A stretch of DNA of 64,000 nucleotides from Arthrobacter subterraneus (GCF_900099735.1 NZ_FNDT01000014.1:1-64000), one strand, 5' to 3'. Shown: positions 17,051-28,418, counted from the stretch's first letter. Numbers and translations: made by a program. Notes: generated by a model not told the origin, from the sequence alone.

Positions 17051-17328
17051 TGCCTGTGCTCCTTGGATTGTGCGGATGGGGCCGGATAACCGCCGCAACA
17101 GGTGTCAGGGGGTACTTAAAACCATGCCAGCAGCGCATCGGAGGGGTCCATGGGGTATCACCCTGTTGGACCCCTGATCCAGCCTTTTTCCAAGGTTAGG
17201 GTTCGGCGCGTTGTGTTCGCGTCGCCCTCAGGGCTGATCTTCGCCGATCCCGGCGGAGCGGCCCGGGATCTTCGCCGGTCTCCCGGCTCCCGTGTCCCGC
17301 CCGGCTCACGGCGACCGGACGGAGCGGG
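17051..17328. other. Gap between the DedA gene and deoA
   Basis: These 278 bases carry no credible gene. They contain a hairpin (GATCCCG at 17246 pairing with CGGGATC ending at 17270), flanked by two copies of GATCTTCGCCG in direct or near-direct orientation. A second inverted pair, GGGGTCC/GGACCCC, lies around 17143-17176. Either may end the deoA transcript. Confidence 0.4.
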
Positions 17329-18615
17329 TCAGGCGATGCGGTCGATGATGAGCTGCTGCGCCGGACGCGCACCTTCCGGAGCGATGACGACGGCGGTTTC
17401 CAGCGCCTCACGCGCCCGGTCGAATTTCTCCGGGGTGTCCGTGAGCAGGGTCATCAGGGGTTCACCGGCGCGGACCATCGCGCCGGGCTTGGCATGGAGC
17501 CGGACTCCGGCGCCTGCCTGCACCGAGTCCTCCTTGCGCGCACGGCCCGCGCCGAGACGCCAGGCCGCGACGCCCACCGCCAGAGCATCGAGCCCGACGA
17601 GCACCCCGTCGGCGGGCGCATAGACCGTCTCGGATTCCCTGGCCACCGGAAGCTCCGCACGCGGGTCCCCGCCCTGGGCCTCGATCATGCGGTTCCAGAC
17701 GTCCATGGCACGGCCGTCCTGCAGCGCCTGCCGGGGATCGGCATCATGGACTCCCGCCGCGGCCAGCATCTCCTCGGCGAGCCGTACGGTGAGTTCGACG
17801 ACGTCCTCCGGCCCGCCGCCGGCAAGCACCTCGACGGATTCCTCCACCTCGATGGCGTTACCCGCCGTCAGTCCGAGTGGCGTGGACATGTTGGTGAGCA
17901 GTGCCACCGTCTTCACCCCGGCGTCGGTTCCGAGTGCCACCATGGTTTCCGCCAGCTCGCGGGCCTGCGCCTCGTCCTTCATGAACGCGCCGCTGCCCAC
18001 CTTCACATCAAGCACCAGGGAGCCGGTGCCCTCGGCGATCTTCTTGCTCATGATCGACGACGCGATGAGCGGAATGGCCTCGACCGTTCCGGTCACGTCG
18101 CGCAGCGCGTAGAGCTTCCGGTCCGCCGGTGCCAGACCGGCACCGGCGGCGCAGATCACCGCGCCGACGCCGGCGAGCTGGGCCATCATCTCGTCATTCG
18201 AGAGCTGGGCGCGCCAACCCGGAATTGACTCAAGCTTGTCCAGGGTGCCGCCGGTGTGGCCGAGCCCGCGGCCGGAGAGCTGCGGCACGGCGACGCCGAA
18301 GACCGCCACGAGCGGTGCAAGCGGGAGGGTGATCTTGTCACCCACTCCCCCGGTGGAGTGTTTGTCGCTGGTGGGCTTGCCCAGGGCGGAGAAGTCCATC
18401 CGCTCCCCGCTGGCGATCATGGCGGCCGTCCACCGCGAGATTTCGGTCCGGTCCATGCCGTTGAGCAGGATCGCCATGTTGAGGGCCGCCATCTGCTCGT
18501 CCGCGATGGCGCCCCGGGTGTACGCGTCGATGGTCCAGTCGATCTGGGCCGGGCTCAGCGTGCCCCGGTCGCGCTTGGTGCGGATGATGTCAACGGCGTC
18601 GAACTGCTCACTCAT
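17329..18615 (-). CDS. deoA: Thymidine phosphorylase
   Basis: This enzyme splits thymidine or deoxyuridine with phosphate into base and deoxyribose-1-phosphate. Its 428 residues match pyrimidine-nucleoside phosphorylases. Motifs are DKHSTGGVGDK (84-94, phosphate binding), SGRGLGHTGGTLDKLESIPG (114-133, family signature) and KIAEGTGSLVLDVKVGSGAFM. The open frame runs to 18702, but ATG 18615 starts MSEQFDAVDIIRTKRD and has AGGAG upstream. It overlaps the cdd stop by eight bases, so the two pyrimidine salvage enzymes are translationally coupled. Confidence 0.95.
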   Translation of the reverse strand: MSEQFDAVDIIRTKRDRGTLSPAQIDWTIDAYTRGAIADEQMAALNMAILLNGMDRTEISRWTAAMIASGERMDFSALGKPTSDKHSTGGVGDKITLPLAPLVAVFGVAVPQLSGRGLGHTGGTLDKLESIPGWRAQLSNDEMMAQLAGVGAVICAAGAGLAPADRKLYALRDVTGTVEAIPLIASSIMSKKIAEGTGSLVLDVKVGSGAFMKDEAQARELAETMVALGTDAGVKTVALLTNMSTPLGLTAGNAIEVEESVEVLAGGGPEDVVELTVRLAEEMLAAAGVHDADPRQALQDGRAMDVWNRMIEAQGGDPRAELPVARESETVYAPADGVLVGLDALAVGVAAWRLGAGRARKEDSVQAGAGVRLHAKPGAMVRAGEPLMTLLTDTPEKFDRAREALETAVVIAPEGARPAQQLIIDRIA

Positions 18616-19093
18616 GTGATGCTCCTGTCTCTGTGGTGCCGGCGCCTGCCGTGCCCGCGTCAGCGAGATGCTGGGGACCAAATGCGTCGGGCAGCACCTC
18701 ATCCATGGTCCTGATCCCGCTCACCGTCATGAGCAGCATGCCCGGAGCACGGAATTCGTACAGCAGCTGCCGGCACCGGCCGCACGGCATCAGCGCGTTC
18801 CCGTTGCCGTCCACGCAGCTGAAGGCGACCAGCCGGCCGCCGCCGGTCATCTGGAGCTGGCTGACCAGCGAGCATTCCGCGCACAGCGTCAGCCCGTAGG
18901 AGGCGTTCTCCACGTTGCAGCCGGAGACAATCCGGCCGTCCTCGGTGAGGGCAGCCGCCCCTACCGGGAACTTCGAATAGGGAACGTAGGCGTTCCGCAT
19001 CGCCGCGGTTGCGGCCTCCGCGAGGGCCTCCCAGGGTAGGTCGCCGGCAGGGTCCGCGGACGCCGTCGTCGTGGGTTTCTCCGGTGTGCTCAT
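18608..19093 (-). CDS. cdd: Cytidine deaminase
   Basis: This is a zinc-dependent deaminase of cytidine and deoxycytidine. In its 161 residues the zinc and catalytic motifs are C71-A-E73 (LCAECSL) and P103-C104-GR-C107; GCNVENASYGLT is the family signature. An extra N-terminal segment of about 20 residues and a Thr/Gly tail frame the standard core of about 125. AAGGAG precedes ATG 19093, two bases after the upstream permease stop. Cytidine is converted to uridine before deoA and other enzymes act. Confidence 0.95.
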   Translation of the reverse strand: MSTPEKPTTTASADPAGDLPWEALAEAATAAMRNAYVPYSKFPVGAAALTEDGRIVSGCNVENASYGLTLCAECSLVSQLQMTGGGRLVAFSCVDGNGNALMPCGRCRQLLYEFRAPGMLLMTVSGIRTMDEVLPDAFGPQHLADAGTAGAGTTETGASHE

Positions 19094-19095
19094 GG

Positions 19096-20375
19096 CTACT
19101 CCTTGACGTACGGGATGCCGCCGGCGGCCGGCGGGCGGGACCGCCCCACCAGGCCGGCGACGGCCAGGATGGTCACGATGTACGGCAGCATGGCCAGGAA
19201 CTGGCTCGGCACGTCCGTGCCGATGATGGACAGGACAAATCGCAGGTTGGTGGCGAAACCGAACAGCAGGGCTGCGAAGAACGCGCCGATCGGGTTCCAG
19301 CGTCCGAAGATGAGCGCGGCGAGGGCAATGTAGCCCTGCCCGGCCGTCATGTCCCGGGTAAACGTGCTCACCGAGACCAGGGTGAAGAACGCCCCGCCGA
19401 AGCCCGCGACGGCGCCGCCCAGGAGGACGTTCCAGAACCGGGTGGCGTTGACCTTGATGCCCATGGTGTCAGCAGCCTGCGGGTGCTCACCGACGGCCCG
19501 CACGCGCAGCCCCCAGCGGGTGCGGAACAGGCCGAGCCAGATGACGATCACCGCGACGTACATCAGGTACCCGACGATGGTCTGCTGGAACAGGATCGGA
19601 CCGATGACCGGGATGTCGGCGAGGAGCGGGATGCGGACCTCGGGCAGGCCCGGCGGCGAGTTGAAGGTCGCCGAGTCCCTGCTGAGCAGGGTGGAGGCGA
19701 GGAAGCCGGTCAGCCCGGAGACCAGGACGTTGAGCACAACGCCCACGATGATCTGGTTCACGAGGTACTTGATGCTGAAGATCGCCAGGATGAGTGAGAC
19801 CAGTACCCCCGCGAAAGCGGCGGCGAGCAGGCCCACGTACGCGCTGCCGGAGATCGAGGCGGCAACTGCGGCGGCGAATGCGCCGGAGAGCAGCTGGCCC
19901 TCGATCGCGATATTGACCACGCCCACCCGCTCGCACAGCACACCGGAGAGGGATCCGAAGATCAGCGGGATGGCCAGGGTCACCGAGCCGGCGACGAGGC
20001 CGGCCAGCGAAATGGACGGCCGGTCGGCGATGCCCACCACCCAGGTGAGGAACCCGACCACGAAGAGCACCGCGTAGGCGATGCCCGCCCAGCGGTTGAT
20101 CCTGTCCCCGCGGCGGATCTGCAGGAAGGAGTACACGGCGATGGCGATCAGCGCCAGTGCAACAACCCAGCCGACGACGTTGGCCGGCAGCGCGATGTCG
20201 GCTAGCCGGAAGCGGTCGGAGTCATCGGAGACGCGGAACACGGCGGTGGTGGCCGGGCCTCCGATCGCGAACACGAACAGCGCCAGCAGGGCGCCGAAGC
20301 CGAAACCGATGGGCGCCTTCCAGCTCTTGACTGAGGATCCGGTGACCCCCGGATCAGTGACGGTTGCTGCGATGC

Positions 20376-20379
<4 letters not shown>
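19096..20379 (-). CDS. Nucleoside ABC transporter permease (YufQ/BmpC type)
   Basis: This inner-membrane permease of the BPD_transp_2 family has 427 residues. The N-terminal part has three to four extra hydrophobic segments, and the core includes FGSLSGVLCERVGVVNIAIEGQLLSGAFAA, the EAA-like loop of nucleoside permeases, and GLRVRAVGEHPQAADTMGI. The open frame continues upstream, but ATG 20379 overlaps the stop of the partner permease (20376-20379) and gives MSIAATVTDPG. With the partner permease, the ATPase and the BMP lipoprotein it forms an uptake system for nucleosides, as the linked cdd, deoA and add suggest. Confidence 0.9.
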
Positions 20380-21673
<1,294 letters not shown>

Positions 21674-21677
<4 letters not shown>

Positions 21678-23284
21678 CGGGTTTCCTCCCCGGCAGCGTG
21701 CTCCCCGGAAATCCGTTCCCCGGCGGCGGTTCCGCCCTCACCCGCTGGGGTGGGGTTCTGCCCCGGGCCCTGCCCGAGCGCTTCCTCGGCCGTCATTCCG
21801 GCCATCATGAGGCCGAGCACGTCGCGGGACGTGTCGCCGGGCACCACGCCCATGAGTTCTCCTCCGTGCAGCACCGCGATGCGGTCCGCGAGTTCACTGA
21901 TTTCATCGAGTTCGGTGGACACGATCATGACCGGTGTGCCGCCGTCGCGCTCGGCAACGATGCGCTTGTGCAGGAATTCGATCGAACCGACATCAACCCC
22001 GCGGGTGGGCTGGGAGGCGATGAAGAGGTTCAGCGGCCGCGAGAGCTCGCGGGCCAGGACCACCTTCTGCTGGTTGCCGCCGGAGAGGGTGCTCACCGGT
22101 GCCTCGGCGCTTTGGGTGCGCACGTCGAACTCGGCGACCTTCTCGCGGGCATTCTTCAGCACCACAGCGGGTTTCATGGCGAGGCCCTTCGCGAACGGCG
22201 GCTCGTTGTACCAGTTGAGGATCATGTTCTCGGCGATCGAGAAGCTGCCCACCAGGCCGTCCACCTTGCGGTCTTCGGGAACAAAGCCGACACCCTCGCG
22301 GATGATGTCCTTCACCTTCATGCCGAGCAGTTCCCGGCCGTTCAACCGCACCGAACCGGACGCGTGCGGGTGCAGGCCGAGGATGGCCTCGGTGAGTTCG
22401 GTCTGGCCGTTGCCCTGGACCCCGGCGACGGCGAGGATCTCACCCCTGGAAATGTCGAAGCTGACGTTGTCCACCAGGTTCTGGCCCCCGGCCCCCGGAA
22501 CCGTCAGGTTTCGCACGGTGAAGGTGGTTTCCCCGGGGGTGGCCGGCGCCTTGTTCAGGCTGAGGCTTACCTTTCGGCCGACCATCATGGAGGCCAGCTC
22601 GCCGGTGCTGGCGCTTGGGTCCACGGTTCCGACGACGGCGCCCCGCCGGATGACGGTGATGACATCCGAGACTGCCTTGACCTCGCGCAGTTTGTGCGAG
22701 ATGAAGACGATTGCGGTGCCGCCGGCCTTCAGCTCCTCGATGATCTGGATCAGCTCATCGGTCTCCTGTGGGGTGAGCACGGCGGTGGGCTCGTCCAGGA
22801 TCAGTACTTCCGCCTTGCGGACCAGCGCCTTGATGATTTCCACCCGCTGCTGGACGCCGACGGGCAGGTCTTCGACGAGTGCGTCGGGGTCAACATCGAA
22901 CCCGTAGCGGTCGGAGATTTCCCGGATGCGGGCGCGGGTCTTGTCCAGATCGAGGATGCCGCCCGCTTTGGTGTGTTCGTCACCGAGGGCCACGTTCTCC
23001 GCGACGGTGAAGACGGGGATGAGCATGAAGTGCTGATGCACCATGCCGATGCCCGCGGCCATCGCATCGCCGGGTCCACGGAACGTGACCGGCTTCCCGT
23101 CAACGAGGATGCGCCCGTCCGTGGGTTCATAGAGTCCGTAGAGGACGTTCATGAGGGTGGATTTGCCGGCGCCGTTCTCGCCGAGGAGACAATGCACCTG
23201 GCCGGGGTTCACCACCAGATCGATATTGTCATTGGCAACAAGGGAGCCAAACCGTTTGGTGATTCCCTGTAGTTCGAGCTTCAC
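21674..23284 (-). CDS. Nucleoside ABC transporter ATP-binding protein (duplicated ATPase)
   Basis: This cytoplasmic ATPase has two nucleotide-binding domains, as in sugar and nucleoside importers. The first has Walker [13 protein letters not shown] and Walker [14 protein letters not shown]. The second has the degenerate loop GVQGNGQTELTEAI, the signature [17 protein letters not shown] and an altered Walker B NLFIASQPTRGVDVG. The C-terminal tail is Gly/Glu-rich. GTG 23284 (MKLELQGITKRFG) is chosen because it fits the family N-terminus; TTG 23296 with AAAGGA upstream is the alternative. A strong hairpin separates it from the upstream BMP gene. Confidence 0.9.
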
Positions 23285-23394
23285 AACCCCAACCAACCTG
23301 TCCTTTGTGGGAGCTGGACAGCTGCGGTGGGACAGGGTTCGCCTGTCCGCCGCACCCGCACAGCGGATACAGACTCAATTCAACCGTAACGCGC

Positions 23395-23449
23395 ACACGC
23401 CGCCCGCTCCTGCAGGACCATGGAACCATCCTGGGAGCGGGCGGCGTGT
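23395..23449 (-). terminator. Hairpin between BMP lipoprotein gene and its ABC transporter genes
   Basis: A perfect 16-bp inverted repeat (23395-23410 and 23434-23449) begins 14 bases past the BMP stop. It probably attenuates transcription, so the binding protein is made in excess over the membrane components encoded downstream. Confidence 0.75.
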
Positions 23450-23462
23450 GTCAGCTTCGGTG

Positions 23463-24575
23463 TTACTTGGGGCTTGCCTCGGACTCGACAGTGATGTCGC
23501 CGGAGATGATGCCTGCCTTGATTTCCTCAAGTTCGGCCTTCAGCTCGTCCGGGACGGAAGCCTCCTGGTCGTGGAAGGGTGCCAGTGCCACGCCGCCGTT
23601 TTCGAGGGTGCCGACGTACGGCTCGTTGCTGAAGTTGTCCTCAACGTCCTCGGAGATGACCTGCTCAACAGCCTCGCCCATCAGCTTCATGACGGAGGTG
23701 AGGATGAACTCGGTTCCGCTCTCAACGGTCTCGAAGCCGTCCGAGTCTACCCAGATCACCTTGTTGCTGCCGCCGTCGGCGTTGGCTTCTTCGACGGCCT
23801 CGATGGTGCCGAGGCCCACGGGGCCGGCTACCGGCATGATGATGTCCGCGCCCTCGTTGATGAAGTTCTGCGTGTTCGTCTTGCCTGCGGCCTGGTCCTC
23901 GAAATTGCCGGTAAAGGTTCCGGTCTGTGCTTCCTTGTCCCAGCCGAGGAGCTGGACGTCGGCGTCCTTCTGCTCGTTGTAGTACGCAACGCCGTCGGCG
24001 AAACCGTCCATAAAGATGGTCACCGTGGGGATCTGGATGCCGCCGTAGGTGGCAACCCGGCCCGTTTCCGAGGTTCCGGCAGCAAGGTAGCCGGCAAGGA
24101 ACGCGGCCTGCGCCGTGTCATAGATGATCGGCTTGACGTTGGGGAGGTCAATCTGGTTGTCGTCGACAATCGCGAAGTTGGTCTCTGGGTTGGCTTCCGC
24201 TGCCTCGGCCGTGGTGGCGGAGAGCAGGAATCCGACGGTGACGATCATGTCGCAGCCGGCGCTGACCATGGAGTTGACGTTCGGGGTGAAGTCCGTTTCC
24301 GCCTGGGATTCCGCCTGGCGGACCTCGATGCCGAGCGATTCCTCGGCAGCCTGGATGCCCTCGTAGCTGGACTGGTTGAACGACTGGTCGTCGAATCCGC
24401 CCGAGTCGGAAACGATGCAGCCGGTGTAGTCGGTGGCTTCAGCTGCCGGATCGGATCCGCCGCCGTCGGTCTCTGCCGGCGGCGCACCGCAACCGGCAAG
24501 GAGAAGGGCTGCTGCACCCAGTGCTGCAACGGACATCCCGGTGCGGCGCCCTGACAAGCTCCGTGAATTCTTCAA
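23463..24575 (-). CDS. BMP family nucleoside-binding lipoprotein
   Basis: This surface lipoprotein of the BMP/PnrA family binds purine or other nucleosides for the adjacent ABC importer. The signal peptide ends in LLLAGC with Cys29 as the acylated residue. Family features follow: CIVSDSGGFDDQSFNQSSYEGIQ, GCDMIVTVGFLL and AAFLAGYLAAG. The chosen start is TTG 24575, because GGAGG lies four to five bases upstream; this gives 370 residues, and the longer open frame to 24653 adds implausible sequence. A terminator follows and the transporter genes lie downstream on the same strand. Confidence 0.9.
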   Translation of the reverse strand: MKNSRSLSGRRTGMSVAALGAAALLLAGCGAPPAETDGGGSDPAAEATDYTGCIVSDSGGFDDQSFNQSSYEGIQAAEESLGIEVRQAESQAETDFTPNVNSMVSAGCDMIVTVGFLLSATTAEAAEANPETNFAIVDDNQIDLPNVKPIIYDTAQAAFLAGYLAAGTSETGRVATYGGIQIPTVTIFMDGFADGVAYYNEQKDADVQLLGWDKEAQTGTFTGNFEDQAAGKTNTQNFINEGADIIMPVAGPVGLGTIEAVEEANADGGSNKVIWVDSDGFETVESGTEFILTSVMKLMGEAVEQVISEDVEDNFSNEPYVGTLENGGVALAPFHDQEASVPDELKAELEEIKAGIISGDITVESEASPK

Positions 24576-24805
24576 TGTTCCTCCGATAAGAAGTAAGCCC
24601 GCGAACAAGAGATCAATGAGTGTCCGTTTGCGATGCCCTGATCCGGGATCCAAGCTCTGTTTTCATTGATGTTCGCAGCGCCGGTCCCGCCTCAGTCCGG
24701 GACTCGATGATGAAGCTTACTCTAACGCCGGAGTGACCGGGCACACTACCAAGGCGCGGCCCGGTTCCCACATTGTTCAAGTTTTGTTACCAACGGGTAG
24801 GTGAC

Positions 24806-25864
24806 TTACCGGGAGGCTGGTGCTCCGGCGTCGATCCGGGCCTGCGCGCTTCCCCACGCATCCGCAAGGGAGGTCAGGGAATCAATCCTGGAACCGACGT
24901 CGTAGGTTGTTCCGGTGATCATGAGTTCCTGCGCTCCGGTGAGTTCAACCAGCTCCTCAAGCCGCGCGGTCACCTGATCCGGTGTCCCGACTGCCTTGAT
25001 CGCCGGGAGATGCTCGAGCATGAGCTGCTCCTGATCGGTGAACACCCGCTGTGCCGCCTCTTCCGGCGACACGATGGGCGCGGGCCGTCCGGACCGCAGC
25101 GACAGCGCCATCACCCTGGCGGGCCCGGCCAGGTATTCGGCCTCTTCCACGGTGTCAGCGGTCAGCGCCGAGGTGGCCAGCATGGCGTACGGCTCGGCAA
25201 GCGCCGGTGAGGGCTGGAAGTTGGAGCGGTACAGGCGCATGACCGCCGCCGGATCCTCATTGCCGAAGTGGTGCGCGTAGCTGTACCGCAGGCCAAGCAT
25301 GCCGGCCAGCTGGGCAGAGTAACCGCTGGAACCGAGCAGCCACACATCAGGGAACGACGACGGCGACGGGGTGGCTGCCAGCCGCATCACCCGGTCCGGC
25401 GTCCGGTTGTCCCCGAGGAGGGCGAGTACCTCGAGGACGTGCTGCGGGAACTCCTCCACGCCGAGCCCGTCGGTCTGCCGGCGCAGGGCCAGAGCGGTCA
25501 TCTGGTCGGTCCCTGGAGCGCGACCGATGCCGAGGTCGATCCGGTCCGGGTGCAGCGCCTCGAGCAGGGCGAACTGTTCGGCAACCACAAAGGGAGCGTG
25601 GTTCGGGAGCATGACGCCGCCGGAGCCGACGCGGATGCGTGCAGTCTGCGCGGCAAGGTGGGCAATCAACACCGGGGGGCTCGTGGAGGCGACGGAGGGC
25701 ATGTTGTGGTGCTCAGCGACCCAGAAACGGATGAAGCCCAGCCGGTCGGCGGCCTGCGCCAGCCGCGCACTGTTGGCGAGCGCCTCGGAACTGGTACGGC
25801 CGGACCCCACGGTGGCGAGGTCGAGCACGGACAGGGGCACACGGAAGGTATCGGAGTTGCTCAC
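24806..25864 (-). CDS. LLM class flavin-dependent oxidoreductase (luciferase-like)
   Basis: This is a TIM-barrel flavin monooxygenase-like protein of 352 residues. The N-terminal VPLSVLDLATVG, FWVAEHHNMPSVASTSPPVLI and GSGGVMLPNHAPFVVAEQFALLEALHPDRIDLGIGRAPG are hallmarks of the MsnO8/YhbW-like subgroup of F420- or FMN-dependent LLM proteins. The substrate cannot be read from sequence. The open frame extends to 25897, but that part lies in the terminator hairpin of the upstream gene. GTG 25864 (MSNSDTFRVPLS) is taken as the start although no clear ribosome-binding site is seen. Confidence 0.88.
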   Translation of the reverse strand: MSNSDTFRVPLSVLDLATVGSGRTSSEALANSARLAQAADRLGFIRFWVAEHHNMPSVASTSPPVLIAHLAAQTARIRVGSGGVMLPNHAPFVVAEQFALLEALHPDRIDLGIGRAPGTDQMTALALRRQTDGLGVEEFPQHVLEVLALLGDNRTPDRVMRLAATPSPSSFPDVWLLGSSGYSAQLAGMLGLRYSYAHHFGNEDPAAVMRLYRSNFQPSPALAEPYAMLATSALTADTVEEAEYLAGPARVMALSLRSGRPAPIVSPEEAAQRVFTDQEQLMLEHLPAIKAVGTPDQVTARLEELVELTGAQELMITGTTYDVGSRIDSLTSLADAWGSAQARIDAGAPASR

Positions 25865-25883
25865 GCAGAGGAGTAACCGCGCG

Positions 25884-25906
25884 CCGGCGGGATGCATTCC
25901 CGCCGG
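25884..25906 (-). terminator. Hairpin after the M20 amidohydrolase gene
   Basis: The perfect 9-bp stem CCGGCGGGA/TCCCGCCGG with a 5-base loop starts five bases past the stop at 25911. No T-run follows, so it may be a weak terminator. Confidence 0.55.
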
Positions 25907-25910
25907 ATCT

Positions 25911-27116
25911 CTAGTGGCGCAGGCCCAGGACCGCGCGCATCGCAGCCGCTGCCATCACCCGCACGCCGCATCCGATGGCGTGCTCATCGGGCCGGTAGTC
26001 GCCGCGGTGCAGATCGTAGGTCTCCCCTCCGGGGGTCCGGGTTCCGAGCCGCATCATGGCGCCGGGCACCTTCTGCGTCATCCAGGCGAAGTCCTCACCG
26101 CCCATGGACTGCGGGGTGAGCACCACGGAGTCCGGGCCGAGTTCCGCGCGGGCCGCGGCCTCGATCAGCCCGGTCTCTGCCTCGGTGTTCACCACCGGCG
26201 GCACCCCGCGGGTGTGCTCGAGCTTGACGTCGACGCCGAACGGGGCAGCCACCTGGCGCACCGTTTGGTCAAGCAGGTCACCGGCTGCCTCCCACGCCTC
26301 CCCGTCGAGGCAGCGCATGGTGCCGGACATGAACCCGTGGGCGGGGATGGCATTCGGGGCTGAACCCGCATGGATCTGGCCCCAGACCACGGAGACGGCG
26401 CTGCGGACGTCGATGCGGCGGGCCAGCACGGCGGGGACGTTCGCGGCGATGTGCGCCAGCGCAAACACCAGATCCTCGGTGAGGTGCGGACGGGACGTGT
26501 GGCCGCCGCGTCCGGTGAGCTCGACGCGCACGGTGTCAGAGGCCGAGGTGATCGCGCCGATGCGTGTTCCCACCAGGCCCACGTCGATGCGCGGATCACA
26601 GTGCAGCGCGAGAATGCGGGGCACCCCATCGAGGACGCCCTGCGAAATCACGTCCAGGGCGCCGCCGGGCATGGTCTCCTCGGCCGGCTGGAAGATCACG
26701 CGTACGCGCCCGTTGAGCGGGAACTCGGCGTCGATCTTGGCGAGAACCTCCGCGACGCCGAGCATCACGGTGGTGTGGACGTCATGGCCGCAGGCGTGCG
26801 CAATACCCGTGGCGCTCGAGGCGTAGGGCAGCTCCGTCTCCTCGAGGATGGGAAGCGCGTCGATGTCGGCACGCAGCCCGATTTTCAGCTCGCCCCGGCC
26901 GATGTCGACGTACAGGCCGGTATCCTCAAGGCGCTTCGGCTTCAGCCCGGCCGCTTCGAGGTGCTCAACGAGCCGGTCCGTGGTGCGGTATTCCTTGTGC
27001 GACAGCTCGGGGTGCGCGTGGATGTCACGTCGGAACCTCGTCAACTCGTCCAGCATCGGAGCGGCCCACACGCCGATGTGTGGGACGACGGGAGCCTCGG
27101 TGGAAGTTTTCTGCAC
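25911..27116 (-). CDS. M20 family metallopeptidase / amidohydrolase
   Basis: This is a zinc-dependent amidohydrolase of the M20D type (N-acyl amino acid or hippurate hydrolase-like), 401 residues. Motifs are RRDIHAHPELSHKEY, GLRADIDALPI, HACGHDVHTT (H107, C109, H111; the Cys is typical of M20D) and FQPAEETMPGGA, followed by the dimerisation domain with GRGGHTSRPH and the final QSMGGEDFAWM. The start is GTG 27116, with only a weak upstream signal. Substrate specificity is not evident; the neighbours do not help. Confidence 0.92.
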   Translation of the reverse strand: MQKTSTEAPVVPHIGVWAAPMLDELTRFRRDIHAHPELSHKEYRTTDRLVEHLEAAGLKPKRLEDTGLYVDIGRGELKIGLRADIDALPILEETELPYASSATGIAHACGHDVHTTVMLGVAEVLAKIDAEFPLNGRVRVIFQPAEETMPGGALDVISQGVLDGVPRILALHCDPRIDVGLVGTRIGAITSASDTVRVELTGRGGHTSRPHLTEDLVFALAHIAANVPAVLARRIDVRSAVSVVWGQIHAGSAPNAIPAHGFMSGTMRCLDGEAWEAAGDLLDQTVRQVAAPFGVDVKLEHTRGVPPVVNTEAETGLIEAAARAELGPDSVVLTPQSMGGEDFAWMTQKVPGAMMRLGTRTPGGETYDLHRGDYRPDEHAIGCGVRVMAAAAMRAVLGLRH

Positions 27117-27184
27117 CTGACAAGCGTAACCAACCTGTCGACGGCGGCTCTAACCGCGCGTCATTGGGCGACGTGCACGCCCGG

Positions 27185-28306
27185 TCAGAGGACGTCCACG
27201 TCGCCGCTGGCCCGCAGCGACTCCACTGCTTTCTTCACTTCCTGGGCATGTTCCTTGGTGGTCACCAGCAGTGCGTCGGGAGTGTCCACAATAACGACGT
27301 CGTCAATTCCGATGAGCGCGATCACGCGCTTGGTGTCGGAGACCACAATGCCGGAGGCATTCTCCGAGAAGACGCGCGCGCCCTCGCCCATCACCGTCAG
27401 CTCACTGTTCTCCATGGCAGGGTTGAGCCGGCCGATGGCTGCGAAGTCGCCGACGTCGTCCCAGCTGAAGTTGCCCGGAATCATGGCGACATCGCCCGCG
27501 GCCGCGGCAGGCTCGGCAACCGCGTAGTCGATTGCGATCTTCGGCAGTGTGGGCCAGACGCGGCGGGCAACCTCATTGCGGGACCGGGTGTCCCAGGCGG
27601 CGGCGATCTCCATGAGCCCGGCATAGAGGAGGGGTTCATTCGCTTCGAGGTGCTTGAGCATGAGGGCCACCGGCGCCACGAACATGCCGGCGTTCCAGCT
27701 GTACTTGCCGCTGTCGATGTACTCACGGGCGACGGCGACCGACGGCTTCTCCACAAATTCGATGACGGAGTGCGCGCTCGGTGCGCCGGCGATGTCCAGC
27801 GGATCACCGGCGCGGATGTAGCCGAAGCCCGTGGACGGATGGGTGGGCAGGATCCCGATGGTCACGATGTAACCCTCGGCAGCGGTGTGGACGGCCTCGC
27901 GGACTGCGGCCTGGAAGTCCTCAGCAGGGGCGATCACCTGGTCAGCTGCAAACGAGCCCATGATGATGTCGGGATCGCGGTGGTAGAGGATCGCGGCGGC
28001 CAGCCCGATCGCCGCTCCTGAGTCCTTCGGCTCGCTCTCAAGGACCAGGTCGGAGTCCTTCAGTTCGGGCAACTGGGCGCGAACCGCCCTGCGGTGTGCC
28101 TTCCCGGTCACCACCATGAGGCGTTTACCGCTGAGCGGTTGGAGCCGCTCATAGGTCGCCCGGATCAGGGTGCTGCCCGAGCCCGTCAGGTCATGCAGGA
28201 ACTTGGGCGCTGCCGCCCGGGACAACGGCCATAGCCGGGTGCCGGTTCCGCCCGCCGGAATGACGCCGTGGAATCGGTCCAGGGGGCTCTTTTCATGGGT
28301 GCTCAT
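27185..28306 (-). CDS. manC: Mannose-1-phosphate guanylyltransferase
   Basis: This nucleotidyltransferase makes GDP-mannose from GTP and mannose-1-phosphate for glycan and glycolipid synthesis. Motifs are GVIPAGGTGTRLWPLSRAAAPKF (residues about 14-36), LVLESEPKDSGAAIGLAAAI, FGYIRAGDPL, VIEFVEKPS, YSWNAGMFV and FSWDDVGDF. Its 373 residues match the single-domain form lacking the C-terminal isomerase. The open frame goes to 28333, but ATG 28306 gives MSTHEKSPLDRFHGVIPAGG and has GGAAG upstream. It is transcribed divergently from sdhCDAB with about 226 bases between. The symbol is by family. Confidence 0.92.
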   Translation of the reverse strand: MSTHEKSPLDRFHGVIPAGGTGTRLWPLSRAAAPKFLHDLTGSGSTLIRATYERLQPLSGKRLMVVTGKAHRRAVRAQLPELKDSDLVLESEPKDSGAAIGLAAAILYHRDPDIIMGSFAADQVIAPAEDFQAAVREAVHTAAEGYIVTIGILPTHPSTGFGYIRAGDPLDIAGAPSAHSVIEFVEKPSVAVAREYIDSGKYSWNAGMFVAPVALMLKHLEANEPLLYAGLMEIAAAWDTRSRNEVARRVWPTLPKIAIDYAVAEPAAAAGDVAMIPGNFSWDDVGDFAAIGRLNPAMENSELTVMGEGARVFSENASGIVVSDTKRVIALIGIDDVVIVDTPDALLVTTKEHAQEVKKAVESLRASGDVDVL

Positions 28307-28333
28307 CGCTTCCACATTAACAGCAGGGCACAA

Positions 28334-28352
28334 TGCACCGGATTCCGGTGCA
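28334..28352. promoter_or_regulatory. Palindrome between manC-like gene and sdh operon
   Basis: The perfect 8-bp inverted repeat TGCACCGG-ATT-CCGGTGCA lies 28 bases upstream of the ATG at 28306 and well upstream of the sdh promoter. Size and place suit an operator for the minus-strand gene, but no regulator can be named. Confidence 0.35.
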
Positions 28353-28385
28353 GTCCGGACGTTAACCTGGCCGCTTTTGCGCGCA

Positions 28386-28401
28386 TGTTAACAAGGTCAC
28401 A
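28386..28401 (+). promoter_or_regulatory. Crp/GlxR-like operator upstream of sdhC
   Basis: TGTTA-ACAAGG-TCACA differs at one position from TGTGA-N6-TCACA. It is centred about 28 bases upstream of a good -35 hexamer for sdhC, a typical activator position. In Corynebacterium GlxR is known to control sdhCAB, which supports the inference. Confidence 0.45.
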
Positions 28402-28418
28402 ACGTAGGGTTCCCTAAA